The notes under the pieces were generated by a model. The model saw nothing but the letters and a program-made list of their open reading frames with translations. It was not told the origin of the DNA and searched no databases. Of a stretch of DNA of 64,000 nt, positions 34,464-45,600 are shown one piece after another; the first letter of the stretch is position 1; each line of letters opens with the position of its first letter. The position numbers and the translations under genes were made by a program. This DNA is from Lysobacter sp. cf310 (GTDB taxonomy: Bacteria > Pseudomonadota > Gammaproteobacteria > Xanthomonadales > Xanthomonadaceae), in assembly GCF_900114355.1 (NCBI RefSeq), contig NZ_FOSS01000002.1, positions 511,491 through 575,490 on the forward strand. Reading direction: 5' to 3'.

Positions 34464-34560
34464 GCATGCCCCGTAGCGCCGGCCATGACCGCACAGCCGT
34501 CTTGTTCAAATCAGACCGCGCAACGATACCGCCAATCAGCCCAACCGTCGCCCCAATCGG

Positions 34561-34968
<408 letters not shown>

Positions 34969-35008
34969 GCGTTCAGCCGTGCACGAATCTGTGGCTCGTA
35001 AACGCACG
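34969..35008 (+). repeat. Dispersed 40-base repeat, copy B
   Basis: This is the second copy of the repeat at 33879-33918, same orientation, 35 of 40 identical. All five differences are C/T changes. It is followed by about 295 bases without a recognisable gene before the S8 protease start, where a promoter is expected. Confidence 0.75.
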
Positions 35009-35303
35009 ATTTCGCCCCTTAAATGGAGAGGCCACGGTCTAAAAGCTCACCCGCGACACTTCCGTGCCCTTAGCCCCGCCCAGACGCGATCGCCGCAGCC
35101 GAACCTGGCCAGAATTTTTATGAATAGCCGCACGCAAGAGCGATCGTGCCCCTCGCTGGCACGCTTAATGCGCCAATTTGGCAGCAATCCCGGCCTACCG
35201 CCGCCTCACGCGCTGCGATGCAGCAAGCATCCTGGGATTTTCCCGCTACATTCGCCCGCAGCCGCCCTCTGCCTGGGCGGTCTTACCAGAGGTCTTTAGC
35301 CTT

Positions 35304-36680
<1,377 letters not shown>

Positions 36681-36712
36681 ACCGCAACAGCGACCATGCG
36701 TTAGCGATACGG

Positions 36713-36742
36713 AAGAACCCGGCCTAGGCCGGGTTCTTTTTT
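36713..36742 (+). terminator. Intrinsic terminator of the S8 protease gene
   Basis: A 12-base stem (AAGAACCCGGCC/GGCCGGGTTCTT) with a 2-base loop is followed by TTTT on the plus strand. It is placed 32 bases after the protease stop and between convergent genes. Confidence 0.92.
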
Positions 36743-36777
36743 GACGGACGAAGCAGCGTCAGGCCGCCGCTTAGGCA

Positions 36778-38121
36778 TCAAGGCTCGAACAGCGCGATCG
36801 ACTCCACGTGCGCCGTATGCGGGAACATGTCCATCACCCCCGCCGCGCGCAGCTTCCAACCCTTCTCCCGCACCAGATAGCCCGCATCGCGCGCCAGCGA
36901 CGCCGGATGGCAGCTCACATAGACGATGCGCTTGAACTGCTTCAAAGGCAGCTGGGTCAGCACGAAGTCGGCGCCCGAGCGCGGCGGATCCAACAGCAGA
37001 CGATCGAAACCCTCGCGCATCCAGGCCTCGCCGCTGAGATCCTTGCCCAGATCGGCCGCGTAGAACTGCGCATTCGCCAAACCGTTGCGCTCGGCGTTCT
37101 CGCGCGCACGCTTGACCAGACCGGCCTCGCCTTCCACGCCCACCACCTCGCGCACCTGGCGTGCCAGCGGCAGAGTGAAGTTGCCCAGCCCCGCGAACAG
37201 ATCCAGCACCCGATCGTCCGGCTGCGGCGCCAGCAGGTCCAGCGCGTGCTGGATCATGCGGCCATTGAGTCCGGCATTGACCTGGATGAAGTCGAGCGGG
37301 CGGAACGCCAGCTCCAGATTCCACTCCGGCAGCGAGAACGCCAGGCGCGGCTCGGCCGGCCACAGCGGATGCACGCTGTCGACGCCGCCCGGTTGCAGGA
37401 ACACCGCGAACCGATGCTCGCGCGCGAACGCGACGATGGCCTCGCGGTCGGAGTCCGACAACGGCGACAGATGACGGAAGGTCAGCGCCACGCCGCTGTG
37501 CGCGTTGTCGCCGTCGTCGGGCATGGCGTCGCCGGCGATGAATTCGACCTGCGGAATCTCGCGGCGCGCCTGCAGACTATCGACCAAGGCCGCGAGCGCG
37601 GCGATCTTGTCGCCGATCGCGGGAATCACGGTCTCGCAGCGCGCGATGTCGGCGACGAAACGCGGATCGGTCTCGCGAAAGCCGACCAGGGTCTTGTCTT
37701 TCTTCTCGACCCGGCGCACCGAGAACCGGCCCTTGCGGCGATAGCCCCAGGCCGAATCGGTGAGCGCGGGCAGGACCCGCTCGGGCGTCACGTGGCCGAT
37801 GCGCTCGAGGTTCTCCAGCAGCACGTTCTGCTTGGCCAGGATCTGCTGATCCTCGGCCATGTGCTGCAGGGCGCAGCCGCCGCAGGTGCCGAAATGCCGG
37901 CAGCGCGGCACGACGCGGTCGGCCGAGGCTTCCAGCACCTCCAGCGTCACCGCTTCGTCGTAGCTGCGCGAGCGCGCGGTCTGCTTGGCCATCACGCGTT
38001 CGCCGGGCAAGGCGCCGGCGATGAAGACCGCTTTGCCGTCCGGGCGCCGGGCGACGCCGCGGCCATCATGGGTGAGGCCGCCGATGGCGGCCTCGAAGGG
38101 GGTTTGATCGATGCGGGCCAC
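36778..38121 (-). CDS. rlmD: 23S rRNA (uracil-1939-C5)-methyltransferase
   Basis: This 447-residue enzyme has an N-terminal TRAM domain (AAIGGLTHDGRGVARRPDGK), the iron-sulfur cysteines in CRHFGTCGGCALQHM, the SAM-binding motif VLDLFAGLGNFTLPLA, and the catalytic block LLLDPPRSGADF followed by VYVSCHPASLARD with the nucleophile cysteine. It methylates U1939 of 23S rRNA. It is convergent with the S8 protease gene. Confidence 0.95.
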   Translation of the reverse strand: MARIDQTPFEAAIGGLTHDGRGVARRPDGKAVFIAGALPGERVMAKQTARSRSYDEAVTLEVLEASADRVVPRCRHFGTCGGCALQHMAEDQQILAKQNVLLENLERIGHVTPERVLPALTDSAWGYRRKGRFSVRRVEKKDKTLVGFRETDPRFVADIARCETVIPAIGDKIAALAALVDSLQARREIPQVEFIAGDAMPDDGDNAHSGVALTFRHLSPLSDSDREAIVAFAREHRFAVFLQPGGVDSVHPLWPAEPRLAFSLPEWNLELAFRPLDFIQVNAGLNGRMIQHALDLLAPQPDDRVLDLFAGLGNFTLPLARQVREVVGVEGEAGLVKRARENAERNGLANAQFYAADLGKDLSGEAWMREGFDRLLLDPPRSGADFVLTQLPLKQFKRIVYVSCHPASLARDAGYLVREKGWKLRAAGVMDMFPHTAHVESIALFEP

Positions 38122-38230
38122 AGCTGCTGGCAGGAATCAAAGGCCGCGCATTGTCGCAGATGCGGGGCGATGCTGCCGGAATCGCGCGCATCCGGCCGAA
38201 TGCGCTCCGCCATGCCCGACTTCATGCGCC

Positions 38231-38267
38231 CAAAACGCCGACGGCCCGCGCGGGGCGGGCCGTCGGG
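38231..38267 (-). terminator. Intrinsic terminator of the ydbL-like gene
   Basis: An 11-base stem (CCGACGGCCCG/CGGGCCGTCGG) with a 7-base loop is followed on the minus strand by CGTTTTGGG. It begins 14 bases after the stop codon. Confidence 0.8.
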
Positions 38268-38280
38268 GAGCGCTGCGCGC

Positions 38281-38889
38281 TTACTTCTGCTTCCAGCCGC
38301 CGCCGGCGTCCTGGTACCACCAACCGGCGCGGGCGCTGTCGGTCCACTGGCGCGCGAACACCTTGCGGATCTGCGGTTCCCACTCCGGATGGCCGTTGGC
38401 CACCGCGACCTCGCGGTAGACCGCGGCCGAGTCGCGGTTCTGGTCGGCCACCGCCTGGTTCACGCCGACCCGCTCGGCCAGCGGAATCTTGGCCGCGTCG
38501 CGCACGTCGATGCTGCCGTCGTTGCCGAAACCCAGCGCGCCGGAATCGAAGTGCGCGCGCAGCTGGCCGTCGAAGCGACCCTTCATGCGCGCCTGGATGG
38601 CCTGGATCGCCGGCGTCTTGATGGTGATGTCTGGCGAGGACTGCGCATAGGCGCTGCCGATGCCGACCAGCGACAGCCAGTCGATGCGCGGGCCCAGCGA
38701 AGCGCTCTGCCCGCCCGACTTGGGCGTCGGCGCGGGCGCTGGGGTGGCCGGCTGGGCGTCGTCGCCGATCACCTTCTCGACGAACTCCTTGGCCGCTTCC
38801 TTGGCCTCGGCGGCCGGGAAGTACACGTTGATCGTGACGCAGGCCGTAAGCATCACGGCGGCGACCGGCAAACCCATCCAACGGCGCAT
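38281..38889 (-). CDS. YdbL/DUF1318-family lipoprotein
   Basis: This 202-residue protein has a lipoprotein signal with lipobox LTAC (cysteine 17) followed by VTINVYFPAAEAKEAAKEFV. A Pro/Ala-rich linker leads to a DUF1318 domain (MKGRFDGQLRAHFDSGALGF, then AKIPLAERVGVNQAVADQNR). In E. coli, ydbH-ynbE-ydbL form one operon and YdbH takes part in phospholipid transport between membranes. Here no separate ynbE is present, and this gene is longer than E. coli YdbL (about 108 residues), so the lipoprotein N-terminus may stand in for YnbE. That last point is inference. It lies 35 bases after the ydbH-like gene. Confidence 0.82.
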   Translation of the reverse strand: MRRWMGLPVAAVMLTACVTINVYFPAAEAKEAAKEFVEKVIGDDAQPATPAPAPTPKSGGQSASLGPRIDWLSLVGIGSAYAQSSPDITIKTPAIQAIQARMKGRFDGQLRAHFDSGALGFGNDGSIDVRDAAKIPLAERVGVNQAVADQNRDSAAVYREVAVANGHPEWEPQIRKVFARQWTDSARAGWWYQDAGGGWKQK

Positions 38890-38924
38890 GTTCGTTTCCT
38901 TCTGAAGAATGTTCTACGACGGGT

Positions 38925-40964
38925 TTATTGGACCACGGGTTTGACGTCGCCCTTGCCGACGGCTTCGAGCCGTTCCAGCAGGGTCGGCCAGTCGACCCGG
39001 CGGTTGATGCCGACCACGTCCAGGCGCGGCAGTCCCGCGCCTTGGACGATAATAAAGGCCTTGCCGCCTGAATCCTTACTGGCCGGGCCCAATCCGTCCA
39101 TATGGCAGACCTCGTCGGCGAGCCGGCAGGAGATGCCCAGGCGCGCGTAGCCGAAGTCGTCGAAGAAGCCGATCAGCATGCCTTGCAGGCTGCCGACGAA
39201 GGAGGCGTCGCCGACGCTGGACAGGTCCTGGACCGCGCGCTGGCTGATGCGCTGGCGCACCCCGCGCTTGCGCTCGGTGCCCAGATGGGCGTCGAATGCG
39301 ACCGGCTGCCAGTCGACCAGGCGCAAGGCGTCGATGCGGCCGTCGAGCTTGCCGGTGATGCTGCCGAAACCGAGCACGCCGGTCAGCGACTCCAGATCCA
39401 GATCGTCCAGCGCGATGTCGGCCGAGAGCGTGGGCGCGACCCCGAACGGACGTTCCATCGCCAGCGAGGACACGCTCACGCTGCCGCCGAACAGCTGCAT
39501 GGTCAGGCCGCCGTCGAAATCGAGGCGGTCGTTGGCGTAGTGCGCCTGCGGGATGCGGCCGCTGAGCTCGCCGCTGAAGGCCGGGCCGTCCACGGCCTTG
39601 GCGATGCGGCCGATGTCGAGCCGGTCCAGGCCGAGGCCGAAGCGGATGTCGAGACCGCGCTCGCCGGACGGCGGCCGCAGGCGCAGGCCGTCGAAACTCA
39701 CCTGCCCGCCCAGCATGGGAAAGCTGACCGCGCGCTGCAGGCGCAGCTCGCCGGCGCCGCTGGTGAACGGCAGCTGCGCGGGGCCGAAGTCCAGGCCGTA
39801 CAGCGCGCCGCCGCTCCAGGTCAGCGCGCTGGCGACCGGCGCGTCGGCCGAGTAGCGCAGGTTGCCGGCCAGGCCATCGAAACGGAAGCGGCCCTGCGGA
39901 TCGTCGATGGCGGCGTCCTGCAGGCTGGCGTCGGCCGCATGCAGCTCGCCGCCGGCCACGCGCACGCGCGCCTGCATGGCGCCGCGCAGCTGCAACTGGC
40001 CCAGGCCGGCCAGGCCCAGGAAGCCGGTGAGGTAGCCGTCGCGCAAAGGCGCCAGGTTGGCGCTGCGCAGATCCAGTTCCAGCGCGTCCAGGCCGGCGTC
40101 CGGCGTGAGTGCCGCGCGGCCTTCGGCGCTGAGCACGCCCTCGTCGCGCCACAGCAGGCGCGGCAGCTGCCAGCCCTGCGCGCCCTGGCGCTGCGCGGTC
40201 AGCTCCAGCGCGACCTCGCGTTGCTGCAGCGACAGGTAGGCGTTGCCGAACAACAGCTCGCCGCCTCGCAGGCGCCCGTCCAGATCGAAACGGGTGAGCT
40301 CGCCGAAGCGCGCATCCAGGGCGAGTTCGGCGCCCAGGTGCTCGGCGGCGGTGGTGCCGTCGGGCGTGTCGAAGGCGCCGCCGCGCAGCGTGATCGGGCC
40401 GGCCACGCGCAGCGGCTGGCGCTCGGCGGCGGTGACGGTGAGGCGGGCGTCGAGTTCGCCCCTCTTGAAGCGCGCCTCCGGCCAGGCCTGGGCGGCCAGG
40501 GCCTGAGTCCAGGCCAGCGGCACCCGGGTCAGGTCGATCCGGGTCGCGTCGGGCGCCGCCGCGTTGCGATGCAAGGCGACCACCGCCGCGCCGCGCGACA
40601 GGCGCGCATCGGTGATCGCCACGCCCAGGTCCAGCGCCAGCCGCAGGGGCGCGGCGCGACCGGAGCGCAGCTCCCCCTCGCAGCGCCAACCGCCGCGGCC
40701 GTCGCGCTGCAAGGGGCAGCGCCAGCTCACGTCGGCAAACCGATAACCCAGGTCGGGCGCGACCACGCTGGCCGCGCGCAGGCGCAGTTCGCCCTGCGTC
40801 GCCTGCGCCGGCCAGTCCAGCGACACCCGCACCTCGCGCAAACTTGCGACCGCGGTCTCGATCCGGCCGATCTTCGCGTTCAGGCTGCGCGCGCCGGCAT
40901 CGCCGGCCAGGCAAAAACCCGGAAGCGACATCCACAGCAGCAGGCGTACTATCGGAGACGACAT
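38925..40964 (-). CDS. YdbH-like large envelope protein (AsmA-like group)
   Basis: This protein of about 679 residues has an N-terminal signal (VRLLLWMSLPGFCLAGDAG) and a long, repetitive beta-strand-rich body (patterns such as LRGGAFDTPDG, LQLRGAMQARVRVAGGELHA). Its C-terminus (SFVGSLQGMLIGFFDDFGYA ... RLDVVGINRRVDWPTLLERL) is typical of the YdbH/DUF748-like group. Family members span the periplasm and help move phospholipids to the outer membrane. The pairing with a YdbL protein supports the call. The start is ATG at 40964; an in-frame ATG at 40976 would add four residues. It is shorter than E. coli YdbH (about 879). Confidence 0.72.
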   Translation of the reverse strand: MSSPIVRLLLWMSLPGFCLAGDAGARSLNAKIGRIETAVASLREVRVSLDWPAQATQGELRLRAASVVAPDLGYRFADVSWRCPLQRDGRGGWRCEGELRSGRAAPLRLALDLGVAITDARLSRGAAVVALHRNAAAPDATRIDLTRVPLAWTQALAAQAWPEARFKRGELDARLTVTAAERQPLRVAGPITLRGGAFDTPDGTTAAEHLGAELALDARFGELTRFDLDGRLRGGELLFGNAYLSLQQREVALELTAQRQGAQGWQLPRLLWRDEGVLSAEGRAALTPDAGLDALELDLRSANLAPLRDGYLTGFLGLAGLGQLQLRGAMQARVRVAGGELHAADASLQDAAIDDPQGRFRFDGLAGNLRYSADAPVASALTWSGGALYGLDFGPAQLPFTSGAGELRLQRAVSFPMLGGQVSFDGLRLRPPSGERGLDIRFGLGLDRLDIGRIAKAVDGPAFSGELSGRIPQAHYANDRLDFDGGLTMQLFGGSVSVSSLAMERPFGVAPTLSADIALDDLDLESLTGVLGFGSITGKLDGRIDALRLVDWQPVAFDAHLGTERKRGVRQRISQRAVQDLSSVGDASFVGSLQGMLIGFFDDFGYARLGISCRLADEVCHMDGLGPASKDSGGKAFIIVQGAGLPRLDVVGINRRVDWPTLLERLEAVGKGDVKPVVQ

Positions 40965-40998
40965 AGCCGGCAGCATAACCAGCGGAGCCCCCGACCCG

Positions 40999-41748
40999 AT
41001 GGAACCGACGATGAATTCGCCGCAGATCCCCCGTTTGTTGCTGGTCGAGGACGACCCGACCAGCCGCGCCTTCCTCACCGCCGCCGCGCAGGCCCTGCCC
41101 GCCGACATCGATGGCGCCGACAGCGTCGCCGCCGCGGTCGCCCTGGGCAATGCGCAGGATTACGACCTGTGGTTGTTCGACGCCAACCTGCCCGACGGCA
41201 GCGGCGTCGAATTGCTCGCGCGCCTGCGCGCGCGCCACCCGCGCACGCCCGCGCTCGCGCACACCGCCGCGGCCGACGCATCGGTGCTCGAGGGCCTGAT
41301 CGCGGTGGGCTTCACCGAGGTATTGGTGAAGCCCCTGCCCGCCGCGGCGGTACGCGCCGCGATCGCGCGCACGCTGGGCCTGGACGGCCACGATCAGCGC
41401 GCCGTCGCCAGCGTGGCCACCGGCGCCAAGCGCCCGGTGTGGGACGACGAAGCCGCCGCGAGCGCGCTCAACGGCAACGTCGCGCATGTGGAGACCTTGC
41501 GCGGCCTGTTCGTGCAGGAGCTGCCCACCACCCACGAGGCCATCCTGGCCGCGGCCCATCGCGAGGACCTGGACACCGTGCGCAGCGAACTGCACAAGCT
41601 GCGCGCGAGCTGCGGCTTCGTCGGCGCGACGCGCCTGAGCGAAGCGGTGCAGGCGCTGCAGAACGAGCCGGACTCGCGCGAACGCCTGGCGCGTTTCGAC
41701 GACGCGGTGCAGGACACGCTGGCCACGTCGTTGCCGATCGCGAGTTAG
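40999..41748 (+). CDS. Receiver-Hpt two-domain signalling protein
   Basis: This 249-residue protein has an N-terminal response-regulator receiver (LLLVEDDPTSRAF, phospho-acceptor Asp in LWLFDANLPDGSG, Lys in VLVKPL). A C-terminal Hpt domain carries the phospho-acceptor His in SELHKLRASCGFVGATRLSE. There is no DNA-binding or enzymatic output domain, so it should act as a phosphorelay intermediate for a hybrid kinase encoded elsewhere. An alternative start at 41011 would remove four residues. It is divergent from the ydbH-like gene with only 34 bases between starts, so the promoters must overlap the coding ends. Confidence 0.88.
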   Translation: MEPTMNSPQIPRLLLVEDDPTSRAFLTAAAQALPADIDGADSVAAAVALGNAQDYDLWLFDANLPDGSGVELLARLRARHPRTPALAHTAAADASVLEGLIAVGFTEVLVKPLPAAAVRAAIARTLGLDGHDQRAVASVATGAKRPVWDDEAAASALNGNVAHVETLRGLFVQELPTTHEAILAAAHREDLDTVRSELHKLRASCGFVGATRLSEAVQALQNEPDSRERLARFDDAVQDTLATSLPIAS

Positions 41749-41795
41749 GGCGCGTCGACCCGCGCTGGGTCGCCAGTACGCGCGGCGCGGCGGCG

Positions 41796-42557
41796 CTAGC
41801 TTTCGGCGCCGTCCTCGCGTGCGGGTTTCGCGCGCGGCGCGACGCGCGCCAGTTCGCTCAGCAGTTCCCAGGATTTCAGGCCGCGCGGGCCAAGGTGATG
41901 CGCGAGCACGCCGCGCATCGCCCGGCGCAGACCCGCCAGATCGTCGGCGCTGGGCAAACGGTCGTCGGCCAGCGCCAGCAGGGCCTGGCCGGTGGCCGCG
42001 CCGCTGCGGTCGGCATGACCGCGATCGCTGAGCAAACGGCGCGGGCCGTGCTCGGGGTCCAGACGGTAGCGCGCGGCCGGATCGATGGCGGCGCCGTCGC
42101 CGTCGTGATGCCAGTCGAAGCCGAACCCCAGCGCGTCGAGCAGATCGCGTTCGAAACGGCGCAGGGTCCAGCCCGGCGAAGCGTCGCTGCCCAGGCGCGC
42201 GCGCGCCTGCGCGTAGGCCGCGAACAGATCGGGCAAGGGATCGTTGCGCGGCGCCAGCCGCAAGGTGAGTTCGTTGAGATAGAAGCCGGCCAGCATGCCG
42301 TCGCCAGCCAGACGCGGCGCGGCGTCCAGCGCTTCGGCCGCGGTCAATCGCGCCAGCTCGCCCATCTGCACCGCGTCGTAACGGATCCATTGCAGCGGTT
42401 GCAGCGCCGCGCGCAGCAGTTGCTTCTTCGGGCCCTGCACGCCGCGCGCGACCAGGCCGATGCGGCCGTGATTCCGGCTCAGCGCCTCGACCAGCAGGCT
42501 GGTCTCGCGCCAGGGACGCGTGTGCAGGACGAAGGCGGGTTCGGCGGTGTAACGCAT
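41796..42557 (-). CDS. recO: DNA repair protein RecO
   Basis: This 253-residue protein starts with the RecO OB-fold ([34 protein letters not shown]) and has the helical region [20 protein letters not shown] and [16 protein letters not shown]. The C-terminal zinc-binding cysteines of many RecO proteins are absent, as in other gammaproteobacteria. It loads RecA with RecR on SSB-coated DNA. It lies in the conserved rnc-era-recO order. Confidence 0.93.
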   Translation of the reverse strand: MRYTAEPAFVLHTRPWRETSLLVEALSRNHGRIGLVARGVQGPKKQLLRAALQPLQWIRYDAVQMGELARLTAAEALDAAPRLAGDGMLAGFYLNELTLRLAPRNDPLPDLFAAYAQARARLGSDASPGWTLRRFERDLLDALGFGFDWHHDGDGAAIDPAARYRLDPEHGPRRLLSDRGHADRSGAATGQALLALADDRLPSADDLAGLRRAMRGVLAHHLGPRGLKSWELLSELARVAPRAKPAREDGAES

Positions 42558-42563
42558 AGGGCT

Positions 42564-42648
42564 AGGAGTGAGCGAGGAGAAGTGAGGAGTGAGAGGGAGC
42601 GAAGAGCATGGGCTTTGACTCGCTCCTCACTCCTCTGCGCTCACTCCT
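42564..42648. repeat. Long imperfect inverted repeat between era and recO
   Basis: The arms at 42564-42593 and 42619-42648 match in inverted orientation at about 26 of 30 positions, with a 25-base loop. Each arm is built from GGAGTGAG-type units (or their complement). It fills almost the whole 94-base gap, so an era-recO transcript would carry a large hairpin. Confidence 0.75.
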
Positions 42649-42651
42649 GCT

Positions 42652-43548
42652 TCAATCGTGATAACCCAGCGAGCGCAGCGCGGCCTCGTCGTCCGACCAG
42701 CCTTCGCGTACGCGCACCCAGGTTTCCAGGAACACCTTGGCGCCGAACAGACGCTCCATCTGGATGCGCGATTTGGAACCGATCTCGCGCAGGCGCTCGC
42801 CGCCCTTGCCGATCACGATCGCCTTCTGGCCATCGCGCTCGACCCAGATCACCGCGCCGATGCGCAGCATCGTGCCGTCGACTTCGAACTTCTCGACTTC
42901 CACCGTGGTCGCGTACGGCAGCTCTTCGCCGAGCTGGCGCATCAACTGCTCGCGCACCATTTCCCCGGCCAGGAAGCGCTGGCTCTTGTCGGTGATCTCG
43001 TCCTCGCCGTACAGCGCGTCCTGCTCGGGCAGGTGGCTCAGCACGGTCTTGACCAGGGCCTCCAGGCCGTTGCGCTTGAGCGCGGAGATCGGATGCACGC
43101 CGGCGAACTCGCGGCCGTCGCTGATCTTGGCCAGATACGGCAGCAAGGCGGTCTTATCCTTGAGCCGGTCGATCTGGTTGACCACCAGCACCACCGGCAT
43201 GCCGGCCTTGCGCAGCGCATCGTAGGCCAGCGCGTCCTCGTCGTCCCACTGCCCCGCGCGCACCACCAGCAAGGCCACGTCGACGCCCTCGATCGCGCCG
43301 CGCGCGGCGCGGTTCATCATGCGGTTCATCGCGCGCTTCTGCTCGCGGTGGATGCCGGGCGTATCGACCAGCAGCAGTTGGCCTTCGGGGAAGGTCGCGA
43401 TGCCTAGCAGCTGATGCCGGGTGGTCTGCGGGCGCGGCGAGACGATGCTGACCTTGACGCCGACCAGGGCGTTGACCAGGGTGGATTTGCCCACGTTGGG
43501 GCGGCCGATCACGGCTACGTGACCGGCGCGATAGGGGGATGCGTTCAT
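42652..43548 (-). CDS. era: GTPase Era
   Basis: This 298-residue GTPase has G1 [11 protein letters not shown]3 DTPGIH and G4 NQID. A C-terminal KH domain contains [20 protein letters not shown] and ends in a basic tail. It binds the 3' end of 16S rRNA and assists 30S assembly. It is placed after rnc as in most proteobacteria, with 54 bases between. Confidence 0.97.
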   Translation of the reverse strand: MNASPYRAGHVAVIGRPNVGKSTLVNALVGVKVSIVSPRPQTTRHQLLGIATFPEGQLLLVDTPGIHREQKRAMNRMMNRAARGAIEGVDVALLVVRAGQWDDEDALAYDALRKAGMPVVLVVNQIDRLKDKTALLPYLAKISDGREFAGVHPISALKRNGLEALVKTVLSHLPEQDALYGEDEITDKSQRFLAGEMVREQLMRQLGEELPYATTVEVEKFEVDGTMLRIGAVIWVERDGQKAIVIGKGGERLREIGSKSRIQMERLFGAKVFLETWVRVREGWSDDEAALRSLGYHD

Positions 43549-43602
43549 GCGTGGATTGTCCGCGTGTGCGGGCCCGAGGGCAAACCGGCCGGCGGCCGGG
43601 AT

Positions 43603-44271
43603 TCAGTAATTCGGATCCAGCTGGCGCAGCGCGGCCTCGGCGGCTAGTTGCTCGGCGGCGCGGCGCGAGCCGGCCTCGCCCTCGGTGATGATGGGCGGCT
43701 GGGCGATGCTGCAGCTGACCCGGAAGCTCTTGGCGTGGTCCTCGCCGGACTCCGACAGCAGGGCGTACAGCGGCAGCGGCTTCTGCCGGCCCTGCAGCCA
43801 TTCCTGCAAGCGGGTCTTGGCGTCCTTGCCGACCTTGTGCGGCGGCGGCAATGCGGCCATCGCGGCCTCGAACCAGGGCAGCACGCGTGCCCGGCAGGCC
43901 TCGAAACCGGCGTCCAGGTAGATCGCGGCGACCACCGCTTCCAGCGCATCGGCCAGGATGGAGTCGCGGCGATGGCCGCCGGACTTCATCTCGCCGGGGC
44001 CCAGGGTCAGACGCGCCCCCAGCTCGAGCTGGCGCGCGATCGGCGCCAGCGCGGACTCGCGCACCAACTCGGCGCGCGCGCGCGTGAGCGCGCCCTCGTC
44101 GGCCTGCGGCCAACGCACGTACAGGGCTTCGGCGACGATCAGGTTGACCAGCGAGTCGCCGAGGAACTCCAGCCGCTCGTTATGCGGCGCACCGGCGCTG
44201 CGATGGGTCAGGGCCTGCTCGAGCAGGCCCGGATTCGCGAACCGGTGTTCGATGCGATCAGTCGGCACCAC
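43603..44271 (-). CDS. rnc: Ribonuclease III
   Basis: This enzyme of about 222 residues has the signature [20 protein letters not shown], the second acidic cluster [20 protein letters not shown], and a C-terminal double-stranded RNA-binding domain ([20 protein letters not shown]). Two adjacent GTG codons at 44271 and 44268 are the likely starts; an in-frame TTG at 44313 would add 14 residues not found in the family. The start overlaps the DUF4845 gene by a few bases. It processes rRNA and structured mRNAs. Confidence 0.95.
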   Translation of the reverse strand: MVPTDRIEHRFANPGLLEQALTHRSAGAPHNERLEFLGDSLVNLIVAEALYVRWPQADEGALTRARAELVRESALAPIARQLELGARLTLGPGEMKSGGHRRDSILADALEAVVAAIYLDAGFEACRARVLPWFEAAMAALPPPHKVGKDAKTRLQEWLQGRQKPLPLYALLSESGEDHAKSFRVSCSIAQPPIITEGEAGSRRAAEQLAAEAALRQLDPNY

Positions 44272-44641
44272 CGCCGCCACGGACGATATCCTGATGGGCC
44301 TCGAAACGGCCAACCACGTCGAGATTGGCGATCAGCTGACGCCGCACCTCGTAGTTCACCAGAATTTCGTAGCCCGAGCCCTTACGCTGAATCTTCACGT
44401 GCTCGTGCTTCACGTTGTCGGCATAGCTGACGTACAAGCGACGGAAGAACAGATCCTCGATCTTGGCCGGATCGCGATCGGCGATGCCGGGCTCCGCCGC
44501 CAGGCTCGTCAGCGCGCGTTTCACGCCGTAGTACTCGGTATACATCGGGATCAGCTTCATGCCCATGTAGACGAATACACCGACCACCGCCAGCACGATG
44601 ATGAACCCGATCAGGGTCATGCCGCTCTGATTACGCTTCAT
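44258..44641 (-). CDS. DUF4845 single-pass membrane protein
   Basis: This 127-residue protein has one N-terminal membrane segment ([20 protein letters not shown]) preceded by basic residues in the pattern of a pilin-like or signal-anchored protein ([13 protein letters not shown]). A DUF4845 domain follows ([20 protein letters not shown]). The function is unknown. It sits between lepB and rnc as in related genomes and overlaps the rnc start. Confidence 0.88.
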   Translation of the reverse strand: MKRNQSGMTLIGFIIVLAVVGVFVYMGMKLIPMYTEYYGVKRALTSLAAEPGIADRDPAKIEDLFFRRLYVSYADNVKHEHVKIQRKGSGYEILVNYEVRRQLIANLDVVGRFEAHQDIVRGGGGAD

Positions 44642-44706
44642 CCGATCATCCCCCCGTCGTTAGACGCGATTTGTTGAGTGTCACCGTGCCGCGACGGCGG
44701 GCGCCG

Positions 44707-45492
44707 TCACGGAATACTGTTGCCGATACGCGAGAAATCCACGCCCCCATCGACGTTCATCCAGATCAGGAACGCCTTGCCCCTCAGGTTACGCTCCGGA
44801 AGGAAGCCCCAGTATCGGCTGTCCTCGCTATTATCACGATTGTCGCCCATCACAAAATAGTGACCGGCCGGAACCACCCAATCGCCCTCTCCTTGATCGA
44901 GCAACGGCAAATTGGTCCGCTCCAGGACGCGGTGCTCGCGTCCGAGCAGATTCTCGGCCAGTTCCTGCGACCCCGTCATCTCGGTGCCGTTGCCGTGCCC
45001 CTCGTAGGTGCCGATGGGGGTGTACTTGAGTACCTGGCCGTTCACCGTCACCTGGTTGTCGTGATAGCTCACGCGGTCGCCCGGCAGGCCGACCACGCGC
45101 TTGATCCAGTCCTGTTCCGGATGGTGCGGCGGCTTGAACACGACCACGTCGCCGCGCTTGGGCTCGCCCAGCGACACGACCTTCTGGTTGCTGATCGGCA
45201 GGCGCAGGCCGTAGGTGAACTTGTTGACCAGGATGAAGTCGCCGGTCAGCAGGGTCGGCATCATCGAGTTCGAGGGGATCCGGAACGGCTCGGCGATGAA
45301 GCTGCGCAGCACCAGCACCACCAGCAGCACCGGGAAGAAGGCCTTGGAGTAGTCGACCAGCGCCGGCTCCTTGCCGTCGTCCAGCAGACCCTCGCGCGCG
45401 GCGCGGCGCTTGGCCAGGAACAACTTGTCGAGCAGCCAGACGGCGCCCGAGAACAACGTCAGCGATACCAGTGCGATTTCAAACCAGCGCAT
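44707..45492 (-). CDS. lepB: Signal peptidase I
   Basis: This 261-residue inner-membrane enzyme has two N-terminal hydrophobic segments, the catalytic serine in IPSNSMMPTL, the catalytic lysine in DWIKRVVGLPGD and the closing box VMGDNRDNSEDSRYWGF. It cleaves signal peptides of exported proteins, which should include the proteases encoded in this window. It follows lepA in the classic lepA-lepB order, with 108 bases between. Confidence 0.96.
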   Translation of the reverse strand: MRWFEIALVSLTLFSGAVWLLDKLFLAKRRAAREGLLDDGKEPALVDYSKAFFPVLLVVLVLRSFIAEPFRIPSNSMMPTLLTGDFILVNKFTYGLRLPISNQKVVSLGEPKRGDVVVFKPPHHPEQDWIKRVVGLPGDRVSYHDNQVTVNGQVLKYTPIGTYEGHGNGTEMTGSQELAENLLGREHRVLERTNLPLLDQGEGDWVVPAGHYFVMGDNRDNSEDSRYWGFLPERNLRGKAFLIWMNVDGGVDFSRIGNSIP

Positions 45493-45600
45493 GCGAGCTC
45501 CTAGAAAGCCGGGTTCCGGCGTTCGGAATCGGGAATACGTCCTGCGCGACGCGCAACGGCCTCCGGCCGCCGGTCGCGGGGACCGATCCCCGACCCCGCC

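Noticed and set aside
39102-42995. 1,297-codon plus-strand frame over ydbH, the receiver-Hpt gene, recO and era
   Set aside because: It spans four genes supported by family motifs, changes character along its length and matches no family.
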